From CAYVFC01 sp964450715 (GTDB lineage Bacteria > Myxococcota_A > Polyangia > Polyangiales > JAFGIB01), in contig CAYVFC010000068.1 of assembly GCA_964450715.1 (NCBI GenBank), positions 1 through 42,442 on the forward strand: DNA of 42,442 bases, written 5' to 3'. The notes beneath the pieces were generated by a model that worked only from the letters and a program-made list of their open reading frames with translations, was not told the origin of the DNA and searched no databases. The position numbers and the translations under genes are program-made. Positions within the stretch are counted from its first letter, which is position 1, and each line of letters opens with the position of its first letter. Shown here in pieces: positions 35,822 to 42,442 of this stretch.

Positions 35822-36955
35822 TCACTGCACCGCGTAACAGTCATTGAATTGGATATCCTCCGGAATCAGCTCCGCGATGAGGTCGTGGAGAGCCGGAGAG
35901 GCCTGCAGCAGCTCCTCTCGCGTGTTGATTGAATTGTGAACGCCGTCGGCCGGTATGGATTCGAGATTCGAGTTGTACCAGTCCTGGACTCCTTCGGCCC
36001 AGAATTCCCCGGGCGAATCGATGGCATAGGTATTGGCGAAATCGCCGGAAGCCTGAGCCGCCTGATACGCGGAGTCGAGCCGGCTGCTGGCGGTAGGGTC
36101 AACGGCGGCCAGCCCCCAGTCCATCATGGTGTGGGCGTACTCGTGCACGCAGATATTCTCGCCTCTCCAGAGGTCGACACTCACCTGACAGAGGATGTTC
36201 TCCTCGGCACAAACAGTCGGGATCAAGCCACCCAGGCCGCGAGCGCGCCAGTTGAGCGAGGTTCCGAAGCTAGCATTGACTTCCGGTATGCTCGACAGCT
36301 CTTCGTTCGCCGCGATGAGGGTGAAGCGCATCCTGCTACTTATCAGCGCTTGTCGCACGTCGTCACGCAGGCTGACCATCTCTTTGACCAGCTGGCAGGC
36401 CAGCGTGACCGCCTCGTCGGCTACCTGGGAGGAGGTCGCTACAGGTATACCGTTAGCATCAGCATACTTCTGGTAAAACGGATCCAGGTTGTGGCTCGTG
36501 CGAATCGCCTCCGGGACCGCGGTCACCTCGCAACCGCCAATGGCATTCGCGCCCCCGCTCCCGCCGGTACCCGAATCGCCGCTCGCGCCCGCATACGCTG
36601 CCGCGCCCGCTCCGCCGCTGAACCCCCCGCCGCCGTCATCCACGCCGCCATCCATGACGTCGAGATCGCCGCCAACGCCCGCGGTGGCGCCGCTCGACCC
36701 GGCTTCCGGAATAGCGCCAGCGGCGCCGGCAACAGGCGCCGCCGAACCGGGATCCCCGGCGGTCTGGCTCGAAGACCCGGCCTGTGGTCCGCCGCCGGAC
36801 GCCGCACCGCCGGAAACGCCTCCCGTACCGCCCTGGTTCGGCCAGGCGTCTGGCTGCGGAGACCGATCGTCCGCGGAACAACCGGCAAAAGAGAGGAAGA
36901 ATAGCGCCCAGCCAACTCGTAGGTGATTCGACCAGTACCGGTTCCCGCGTGTCAT
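35822..36955 (-). CDS. lipoprotein metalloprotease-like protein, Gly/Ala linker
   Basis: This 377-aa protein starts at 36955 just behind an AGGGG. A signal peptide ends in lipobox FAGC. About 110 residues of Gly/Ala/Ser/Pro linker precede a globular domain with HEYAH at 271-275 (HExxH) and downstream GEFWAEGVQDWYN, which could supply the third zinc ligand. It resembles zinc peptidases of the gluzincin type but no named family is certain. The architecture copies that of the following gene (lipobox, linker, HExxH), although the domains differ. The two probably form one transcript and act together on outside substrates. Confidence 0.8.
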   Translation of the reverse strand: MTRGNRYWSNHLRVGWALFFLSFAGCSADDRSPQPDAWPNQGGTGGVSGGAASGGGPQAGSSSQTAGDPGSAAPVAGAAGAIPEAGSSGATAGVGGDLDVMDGGVDDGGGGFSGGAGAAAYAGASGDSGTGGSGGANAIGGCEVTAVPEAIRTSHNLDPFYQKYADANGIPVATSSQVADEAVTLACQLVKEMVSLRDDVRQALISSRMRFTLIAANEELSSIPEVNASFGTSLNWRARGLGGLIPTVCAEENILCQVSVDLWRGENICVHEYAHTMMDWGLAAVDPTASSRLDSAYQAAQASGDFANTYAIDSPGEFWAEGVQDWYNSNLESIPADGVHNSINTREELLQASPALHDLIAELIPEDIQFNDCYAVQ

Positions 36956-37500
36956 CCCCTGAATCCCTTGAAGTGATGAACATGTACGTTAAATGCACAT
37001 TACAACGTAAAACCACGCTTTATCTAGCGGCCGCACCTACTTCTTCGATCAAGCGGTCAGTAGGTTGGTCTTCTGCCAGAGCAGCTACGGTTTATTAATT
37101 ATTAAGTGGCCGCCGATCGGCATACGGGTCAACCAATCCGTATCTCGACGGCCAAAAAGCCGGGTTCCGGCTCCTTCTGCTAACCCCGGGGCGCATCAAT
37201 CGTCCCGAAAAGCATGAATTTCAAGAAGACCGGCGAAGCGTCGACCTCACACCGCGAGCAGCACCGTTACCGTACCGGTACCCATCCCGTGCCAACCCGG
37301 TACCGACCCGACGAACCCGGCGCAATGGCTACCCGATCCGCTCGCGACGCGGTGACTTCCGGGGATATTTTCCGTCATTGTCCGTCCCCGGTTGGCCGAG
37401 AATGCACCTTTTTTGGCCGCATTGCGACTGTCGAGCAGACGGCGACCGCGTGTAACTTGCTGCGTGCTGAATCCATCAACTCACCACAAGGAGATTCTCG
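36956..37500. other. divergent intergenic region with truncated repeat copy
   Basis: About 545 bp between the leftward protease genes and the rightward dipeptidase. It contains the truncated repeat copy 3 (37184-37266) and an AT-rich patch (37090-37105), likely promoter DNA. After copy 3, ACCGTACCGGTACC-like short repeats run for about 50 bp. Confidence 0.45.
37184..37266 (+). repeat. structured repeat element, copy 3 (5' part only)
   Basis: Aligns to the first half of copies 1 and 2: AACCCCGGGG, ATCAATCGTCCCGAAAAGC, GACCGGCGAAGCGTCG, then CTCACACCGCGAGCAGCACCG. Similarity stops abruptly inside the conserved hairpin, and the tRNA-like block and terminator are missing. It is a decayed or truncated copy. 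Confidence 0.55.
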
Positions 37501-38715
37501 ATGAAGAATCGCGTCGCAGGAACAGCGATGCTGTTGACCTGTATTTTACCCACTCTAGTTGCCTGTGATCCTCTTTCCATCGTGGCCCAGCTATTGGCAT
37601 TGAACTCGGTCGTCGACGACTCGCCATACACGACGTATGCGGATCGCGCACTTCACGGTAGCCTGCCTTTTGTCGCTGATACGCACGCCGATACGGCCAA
37701 TTTTCTTCCCGCCAACGAGACCGAGTACACGAAACTGCTCGGCGAAAAAATCGAGGGGACCAACCGACGCCGGGCCAACGAGGAAGGGCACGTCGATCTG
37801 GTTCGGCTGGTCGAGGGCAACGTCGCGCTTCAGGTTTTTGCTGTCATCACCGAAGGTTCAGCCGACCACATTATCGGAGACGAGTTCGAGACCGAGCTGG
37901 GCGACGGTAGCACCGACCGCTTCGTATACGAGATGTGGCAGCGAAATCCCAGCAATCCGCATTTTGCCGGTCCCTCTGACATCACTCCTTATACAAAAAA
38001 ATTCTATTATCTAGGTGCGCCGCGTCCACCAACGCAATATGCCATGTATGCTCTGGGGTACGACTGCGAATACTGGTTTACCAAGAGGGTCGATGCAGAG
38101 TGGGAGGGGGCGCCCTGGGTGTCGGATTGGCCGTCGTACGCGCACGACAAGCTCGACGAAGTCGAACCGGAACAGCGATGCTACGCTGCGGAAACCGATC
38201 CGGACCACGACGTTCATATGCAATGGATGCTTCGTTTCGCACAGAACATGGAAGACGCTTCGATACTCACCCAATCCGAGCAGAACCGGCTTCGCATCAT
38301 CCGCTCGCTACAGGACCTGCTGGATCTGGAAGCGGACCGCGCTACCGACAAGCACCTGGTCGGGGCGCTGCTCGCAACCGAGGGAATCTACGTGATCGAC
38401 GTTCTTGGACGGCCCGACACTGTGCAGAAGACCGACCAGATATTCGATGCTCTCTACAATGCCGGCTACCGGATGTTCAGCTTGACTCACTTTCCCGATA
38501 GCGAGTTCGGCGGTTCGTCCACTGGCGCCGGTGATCTGAGCGTGGACGTTCCCTTCGGTCCTTTCGACCCGGAAAATCCGGACAGCGACCAGTGGGACGG
38601 AGTGGCCAGAGGCCGCAAGCTGGGCATAAGTCCGGCCGGCCGTCGAATGGCGGAAAGAATGATCGGCAGCGGCGTCGTCATCGATGTCGCGCACGCCTCT
38701 CCCGGGTTGAGTTAA
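37501..38715 (+). pseudogene. membrane dipeptidase (M19), 3' end lost
   Basis: The 404-aa product starts at 37501 with AAGGAG 9 bp upstream and carries a lipoprotein signal (LVACDPL). The M19 metal motif is DTHAD, with D60, H62 and D64. Further family stretches are LVRLVEGNVALQVFA, LLATEGIY, FSLTHFPDSEFGG and VVIDVAHAS. After HASPGLS the frame ends at 38715, a few bases into an inverted-repeat element, whereas M19 proteins continue for about 150 residues including further metal ligands. The rest of the gene is not found on the far side of the 575-bp element. It is therefore a truncated, probably inactive gene. Confidence 0.85.
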
Positions 38716-38773
38716 TATGCATCATTAACCACGCCCTCAGACAACTACGCTACCGATATTTCACCCTGACTGT

Positions 38774-38817
38774 AAAGACGACGCGGGGGTCTTGATCCAG
38801 GGGCTTGCTGATTAGCA
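38774..38817 (+). repeat. GC-rich repeat motif, copy B
   Basis: GACGACGCGGGGGTCTTGAT is followed by CCAGGGGCTTGCTG, matching copy A at 28640 over about 40 bp. It ends in a small hairpin TGCTGATTAGCA where copy A has GCTGGTTACACCAGC. Confidence 0.5.
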
Positions 38818-39180
38818 TTTCTACAGGTCTTGGCTCGGCCCCGCCAAACGGCTTCTTCCGTAATAAATCGATGACGCATCCAAAAGACAATAATCTAGCC
38901 CGGTCGCCGTACTCTATCCGAATGGCGTATCCGTAACCTTATTCGTCTATTCTGCTACGCCTCACGCTTAACCTCTTCTTCTTTTACCGCATAACAATTT
39001 ATTGAGGGAAGTATCGTATAAGCAGGAACTTTTAGGAAATCTGACCGGGGCGAAACAGGGTGAGACGGCTTTGGGGGATGGCCGCGTAACCGAAGAAGGT
39101 AACAATTCGTTAGCTATCTCGCGTTAGTCCACGGGAATCGAGGGGCGACGGTGAAGAAAGTCGGGTCGTGATAAGCCAGG

Positions 39181-39225
39181 GTAACCAGCCGGCCTCCGTG
39201 TCAAGACCTCCAACGTCTTCCTTAC
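39181..39225 (-). repeat. GC-rich repeat motif, copy D (inverted)
   Basis: On the minus strand it reads GAAGACGTTGGAGGTCTTGA, then CACGGAGGCCGGCTGGTTAC, close to copy A (GAGGTCTTGATC...GGCTGGTTAC). It lies near the right end of the 575-bp element, opposite copy B. Confidence 0.5.
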
Positions 39226-39285
39226 CGAAATGCTGGAAAAACACGCCATGATTGGAGGAAGGCGTGGTTAATGATAACTATTAAC

Positions 39286-39592
39286 GAAATTTGCTCTCCA
39301 AAACAGAGAGTGGGGAGAGAGCACCGGGGCTTGGGAGTCTACGCAGCATTAATGCCCTCGGCAAAAGCTGTGGTACAATTTTCCACCGGTTTTGGAAAGT
39401 TACCATAATACGCTTTTCTCAGACCTAGTACGGAAGAGATGGTCTGTTTACCCAGGCACAGCTGACTTGAAACCTTGTGCACGTCGATGCCAATATGTTC
39501 CATGGCTAGCCTCCATTGTGCGGCTCACGACCGCGTCAACGTTGTGTGTGGAGCATCAAGCTACCACGTCGATGGCGGCTAGCCGATTCATC
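39286..39592. other. AT-richer non-coding region
   Basis: About 310 bp. A 76-codon frame here is not protein-like. No terminator, tRNA or repeat is evident, though it should receive the end of the leftward membrane-protein gene. Confidence 0.4.
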
Positions 39593-40288
39593 CTATCTAT
39601 TAACTCTTCCAGGCAGATCTAGCTCCGGAAGTAAGTATCCATCGCGAGGGAAATATAACGTTGTTTCCTTACTAGGTAGATCTGTGTGATAAAATCCTTC
39701 TTGTCCGAATGAACTCATAATTTGTTTAAGCCTATCTATATCGATTCCATTCTCGTCGCTATGTCCGAACTTAACCTTACACAAGGTAGTGGTGCACTCA
39801 ACCGCTGACAACGACGTTCCTTCAATCTCGGACCTTTCAATCTTCCGTTCAACCTCTGCTAGGGTTTTCGCCTGCCAGGAGGTATCAAGGGCTTCTTTTT
39901 CCATCTGTTTTTCGATTGTAGAAGTCGCTATTTCTACAAACAACTTTTCGCTTTCTTCTTCCGAATATTGTTTCGCCTCTTCCTCGTCACTCGTCGCTCC
40001 GCCTTCGTACTCCTCCTCTGGTTCCCCATCGCCATTCGGATCCTCGTTCGTGCTCAGCTGTGTCATCTCCACATCTTCTACCTTTCTATTCACCGCCTCT
40101 ACAGCCCTATGTAACTCGGCTAGTTCCGATCTGATATTACCGGATACCCTAGTTGCATTCTTATCCGAATCGAATTCTCTTACGTTTTCCTTTTCTTTGC
40201 TAATAGCATTAAGTATCCACAGTCCTACGTAGGCTATCATTAACGCTCCGAAGCCGATCATCATCTTGTTCGCCTGTATTCTTATCAT
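39593..40288 (-). CDS. membrane-anchored protein with acidic linker
   Basis: This 231-aa protein has one N-terminal transmembrane helix at about 9-29 (MMIGFGALMIAYVGLWILNA), then a charged coiled-coil region (35-75). A strongly acidic stretch (80-115) precedes a compact C-terminal domain with two cysteines, C165 and C170 (ECTTTLCKVKF), a motif found in many uncharacterised proteobacterial envelope proteins. The C-terminal part is probably in the periplasm and the cysteines may form a disulfide. Lower GC and AT-rich flanks set it apart from block 2. Function unknown. Confidence 0.75.
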   Translation of the reverse strand: MIRIQANKMMIGFGALMIAYVGLWILNAISKEKENVREFDSDKNATRVSGNIRSELAELHRAVEAVNRKVEDVEMTQLSTNEDPNGDGEPEEEYEGGATSDEEEAKQYSEEESEKLFVEIATSTIEKQMEKEALDTSWQAKTLAEVERKIERSEIEGTSLSAVECTTTLCKVKFGHSDENGIDIDRLKQIMSSFGQEGFYHTDLPSKETTLYFPRDGYLLPELDLPGRVNR

Positions 40289-40352
40289 TACTACCTCATA
40301 GTATTATAGCGACTTTATATAACGTTCTATTTACTTTAGAAGTACTATTCTT

Positions 40353-40915
40353 GAACCACTACCGCCTCAAGGCGGTGGATTCTTCTGCGCGCCTTAAGGC
40401 GCCTAAAGCTCACCTCGGATTCACTCCGTTACCTTGAAATCGTCGTCCTCGGGCTCGACATCTTGTTCCTCGATATACCGGCGCAGAACGTCGTCGGTGA
40501 CGTTTCCGCTGGTAGCTACGAAATAGCCCCTCGCCCACAGATGCCGACCCCAGAACTGACGATTCAGCGTCCGAAAGCCTCGCATCAAACTATTCGATGT
40601 CCTTCCGTTTACGGCGTTCATCTCTCGGCTCGGCGACATGCTTGGCGGCACACTCAACAACAGGTGAACATGATCTGGCCGGATATACCCCTTCAAGATT
40701 TCTATATCGTTCGCTTTTCACACTTCTCGAATGATTTCCCTCGCGCGTTCGCCAATCTCACCTCGTAGAATCGGCTTGCGGTACTTCGGGATGAACAGAA
40801 AATGGTAGTGACACTGGTAAATTGTGTGCGATCCGGTTCTGTATTGCTTCATGGTCTCATCGTACCGCATGCCTCCTTAAGACTTCGCCTTAAGGCGAGG
40901 GAGTTCACCCATCCC
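40353..40915 (-). mobile_element. IS200/IS605-type insertion sequence
   Basis: A single transposase frame (40421-40852) is flanked by palindromes of the kind that TnpA recognises as single-strand hairpins: ACCGCCT-CA-AGGCGGT (40361-40376) and GCGCCTTAAGGCGC (40389-40402) on one side, TCGCCTTAAGGCGA (40885-40898) on the other. There are no terminal inverted repeats, as expected of this family. The exact ends are estimated. Confidence 0.75.
40421..40852 (-). pseudogene. tnpA: IS200-type transposase TnpA with in-frame stop
   Basis: From ATG at 40852, codons 1-44 read MKQYRTGSHTIYQCHYHFLF, then IPKYRKPILRGEIGERAREI. Codon 45 is TGA (40718-40720), and the frame then continues to the normal end for about 98 codons. 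The HUH motif is HVHLL, and the likely catalytic tyrosine lies in RRYIEEQ. IS200-type transposases usually have Cys or another residue (REVCKAN-like) where the TGA is, so a TGC-to-TGA change is likely. Total length, 143 codons, is that of intact family members. The element is probably not autonomous. Confidence 0.85.
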
Positions 40916-41291
40916 AGAGTGGGACCTTAATGGCCTCCCTGAACGACGTTACTGCCGGAGTTGCATTTATCACGCCATCTTTTCCTATGCCCGGTGACGG
41001 CAGTTCGTTACGAAACCGCCCGATATTTATCGAACATACATCCTTCAACATAAGTCCTTCAATGGTGCTGCTTTTGACCGGCGAAGCTAGCCTTCAATAT
41101 GAGTACTATTCTCTATGTATCGAATTTTATCTTACTTCGATTATTGCCGCTTAACCGGTTAGAGCACCTACCATTCTAGTTTAGAGTATTTTTCAGAACC
41201 TTAGTGCGCCTAATCCGCACTAAGGCGGGGGCGCATTCTCTAATAATAAAGTTAGGTGGGACCGAAGTCCCACCTAATACCGGACAAACGA
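40916..41291. other. non-coding region with strong hairpins
   Basis: About 375 bp. A 74-codon frame at 40930 has no ribosome-binding site and is not protein-like. CCTTAGTGCG (41199-41208) and CGCACTAAGG (41216-41225) form a perfect 10-bp stem, and a second stem lies at 41252-41277. Confidence 0.45.
41240..41277 (-). terminator. intrinsic terminator of the secreted-protein gene
   Basis: TTAGGTGGGAC (41252-41262) and GTCCCACCTAA (41267-41277) form a perfect 11-bp stem with a tetraloop CGAA. On the minus strand it is followed by CTTTATTATTA. It begins 15 bp after the stop codon of the leftward secreted-protein gene. Confidence 0.85.
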
Positions 41292-41762
41292 TTAATTTCC
41301 TTCCCAAAGCTCAATCCGGACAAGGGTAGAGTAAGCCGGCATATTAGAGGATACGTATAACATTCCATACTGTACCCAACTGCTAAGACTGGAGCTGTAG
41401 CCTGAAGTATCATAAGTATTGGTGAGGCCGTTAGCGATCGCGAGGTTGCTATAGTAACCGCTCGTACCATGAAGGTTAGTGCTCCACAGTGTCACGGTCC
41501 AACCTTCTCCGCTGCTTCCGCGTCTAGCTGTAAACCTCCACTTCTCTACGTCTTGATTTGGTAGGTCCCGAACTAGAGGGCACATAAACCACTGTGTGCT
41601 TGAAGTATTGTTTTTGGCGCCGCCGTTAGAATCGTAATAGACCTCCGGCGAGGTGTCGTACGCCTCTTTGCAGAAAGCTCCTGGAAAAACCTTTTGATCT
41701 GCCTGCGCTATTACCGAAAGAACGGTAACCAACGTGAATGCAATAATACTCCTGATCATCAT
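41292..41762 (-). CDS. small secreted protein
   Basis: This 156-aa protein has a classical signal peptide (MIRSIIAFTLVTVLSVIAQA, cleavage after AQA) and an otherwise soluble, Ser/Thr/Tyr/Trp-rich mature part. Two cysteines (FCKEA; FMCPL) could form a disulfide. Composition and strand-like stretches suggest a beta-sandwich (WTVTLWSTNL; LVRIELWEG). GGAGGA lies a few bases before the start. Own terminator and AT-rich flanks make it a stand-alone unit, as often seen for genes in integron-like or accessory segments. No family is recognised. Confidence 0.8.
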   Translation of the reverse strand: MMIRSIIAFTLVTVLSVIAQADQKVFPGAFCKEAYDTSPEVYYDSNGGAKNNTSSTQWFMCPLVRDLPNQDVEKWRFTARRGSSGEGWTVTLWSTNLHGTSGYYSNLAIANGLTNTYDTSGYSSSLSSWVQYGMLYVSSNMPAYSTLVRIELWEGN

Positions 41763-41820
41763 ATCCTCCCATAGTTCGTTAAGTCACACATAGACATGCG
41801 ACGAGTTAATAAGATACGGC

Positions 41821-42015
41821 TTGATCTATGTCGTATTCGGTTTTCGAAAAAAACTCGCAAGAAATGGATTGGATACGAGCTGTAAGGTTCTAAGCGAGCG
41901 TTTCATCGACCGCATTCGGGACAATATACGGATGGTAATTAGACAATATGATTGGCTTATTGCAGATGTACAACAACTCGAATCCCAAAAGCAACGAAAG
42001 AGAAGTTTAGCGTAA
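41821..42015 (+). CDS. short open frame, charged helix (doubtful)
   Basis: This 64-codon frame has a protein-like second half (DRIRDNIRMVIRQYDWLIAD, then VQQLESQKQRKRSLA), which could be the end of a longer, lost protein. There is no clear ribosome-binding site. A GC-rich hairpin follows 10 bp after the stop. It may be a gene remnant; function unknown. Confidence 0.35.
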   Translation: MIYVVFGFRKKLARNGLDTSCKVLSERFIDRIRDNIRMVIRQYDWLIADVQQLESQKQRKRSLA

Positions 42016-42025
42016 GCGGGAAACC

Positions 42026-42042
42026 CCCCGGCTGTGCCGGGG
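42026..42042. terminator. GC-rich hairpin
   Basis: CCCCGGC-TGT-GCCGGGG is a perfect 7-bp stem 10 bp after the short frame. No U tract follows, so it may be a structural part of an element end rather than a terminator. Confidence 0.35.
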
Positions 42043-42129
42043 AGACAGCCGATGTTTGACATTTACGGCAACCTTTAGAGGAACTCCCTCCCGTGAGCCG
42101 GCTCGTTGCGAGAACGGAGTTACGGTAAA

Positions 42130-42270
42130 ATGATAAATTAAAAAGGTATAGTTAATAATTCATAAATACATCCGAAGTCGCTATTCGAAGAAACCAACTA
42201 ATGATAAATTAAAAAGGTATAGTTAATAATTCATAAATACATCCGAAGTCGCTATTCGAAGAAACCAACT
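42130..42270. repeat. 71-bp tandem duplication
   Basis: The unit starting ATGATAAATTAAAAAGGTAT is present at 42130-42200 and again at 42201-42270, identical over 70 bases. It is AT-rich in its first half and contains no gene. Confidence 0.95.
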
Positions 42271-42290
42271 GCCGTTTTACAGCCTAGGTG

Positions 42291-42442
42291 GAAAGGCGGC
42301 GCGGGAGCGGTTTGGCCCGGAGACTGGCTGGTCGCCCCGGTTTCATAGGTGTTAACGTTACGAATTAACGGAACCTGGGCTCGAGTGGGTTTGTTAACTC
42401 ATAGCGGGTTACGAGCGTCGCGGAGCGCATGCTCGTAACTTG
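42291..42442. other. GC-rich repeat relative and palindrome at the window end
   Basis: GAAAGGCGGCGCGGGAGCGG (42291-42310) and GACTGGCTGGTCGCC (42322 on) are weakly similar to repeat copy A. GTTAACGTTACGAATTAAC (42351-42369) is an imperfect palindrome with the same GTTAA...TTAAC ends as the termini of the 575-bp element. No gene is visible before the window ends. Confidence 0.35.

Larger units (their letters stand above)
38711..39285. mobile_element. 575-bp element with 25-bp terminal inverted repeats (MITE-like)
   Basis: The ends, at 38711-38735 and 39261-39285, are inverted repeats matching at 22 of 25 bases: GTTAAT, then TATTAACCACGCC-like inner parts, with ATCATTAACCACGCC perfect. About 40-60 bp inside each end is an inverted pair of the GC-rich repeat motif (38774-38817 and 39181-39225), making long subterminal repeats. 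There is no gene of useful length inside. The outer bases GA occur at both flanks, a possible 2-bp target duplication. Its left end interrupts the dipeptidase gene. A non-autonomous transposable element is the simplest reading. Confidence 0.65.

Noticed and set aside
39392..39622. 76-codon frame in the AT-rich segment
   Set aside because: No ribosome-binding site, no protein-like pattern, and overlaps the end of the membrane-protein gene.
40930..41154. 74-codon frame after the IS200-type element
   Set aside because: No start signal and no recognisable protein character.
38711..42442. Calling block 3 an integron cassette array
   Set aside because: The palindromes do not fit the GTTRRRY/RYYYAAC attC ends and no integrase is in the window.

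Overview
The window reads as high-GC proteobacterial DNA. The start signals, the type I restriction operon, the TetR/SDR and AraC-type genes and the IS200-like transposase fit a proteobacterium, possibly a gammaproteobacterium. The secreted lipoproteins with long Gly/Ala/Ser linkers would also suit a myxobacterium-like lineage, so the exact taxon is left open. Three blocks of different character can be recognised.

Block 1 (about 1-22,920) looks like an integrated mobile element carrying defence genes. Its left edge is the 3' half of an initiator tRNA (70-114), overlapped by the end of a large serine recombinase gene. Next come two small unknown proteins, an excisionase-like HTH protein and a P4/D5-type primase-helicase. 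The primase-helicase is followed by 11-bp direct repeats and a long inverted repeat, a plausible replication origin. A second set of genes points leftwards: an HTH/zinc protein, a very acidic protein and a coiled-coil protein. The HTH gene is preceded by a striking array of about 14 short repeats spaced almost always 11 bp apart. The cargo is a type I restriction-modification operon (HTH gene, hsdM, an unrecognised 165-aa gene, hsdS, hsdR), an AAA ATPase plus subtilisin-like protease pair of the IetAS type, and an opposing pair (zinc-ribbon protein and 375-aa unknown). No capsid, tail, packaging or conjugation genes are visible, so the element resembles a satellite or integrated plasmid that uses a serine integrase.

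Block 2 (about 22,990-38,710) looks like accessory chromosome. It holds a TetR/SDR divergent pair with two identical palindromic operators, a small DUF4405-like membrane protein, and two paralogous AraC/OruR-type regulators. It also holds a set of envelope or secreted proteins: an Asp-box lipoprotein, a pectinacetylesterase-like hydrolase with a small membrane protein, two tandem HExxH lipoproteins with Gly/Ala linkers, and an M19 dipeptidase that is cut short. A fused double ABC ATPase of ModF type lies in the middle. Two intergenic regions carry near-identical structured elements of about 180 bp ending in the same strong terminator (22,990-23,169 and 33,911-34,088). A truncated third copy lies at 37,184-37,266. 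This is the best candidate here for an undescribed RNA or repeat family.

Block 3 (about 38,711-42,442) is AT-richer, gene-poor and repeat-rich. It begins exactly where the dipeptidase gene is broken, with a 575-bp element bounded by 25-bp inverted repeats and containing no gene. It then holds a membrane-anchored protein, an IS200/IS605-type element whose transposase has an in-frame stop, a secreted small protein with a strong terminator, and a 71-bp sequence repeated in tandem. A short GC-rich repeat motif recurs at both ends of the 575-bp element and at 28,640, with a weaker match near 42,290.
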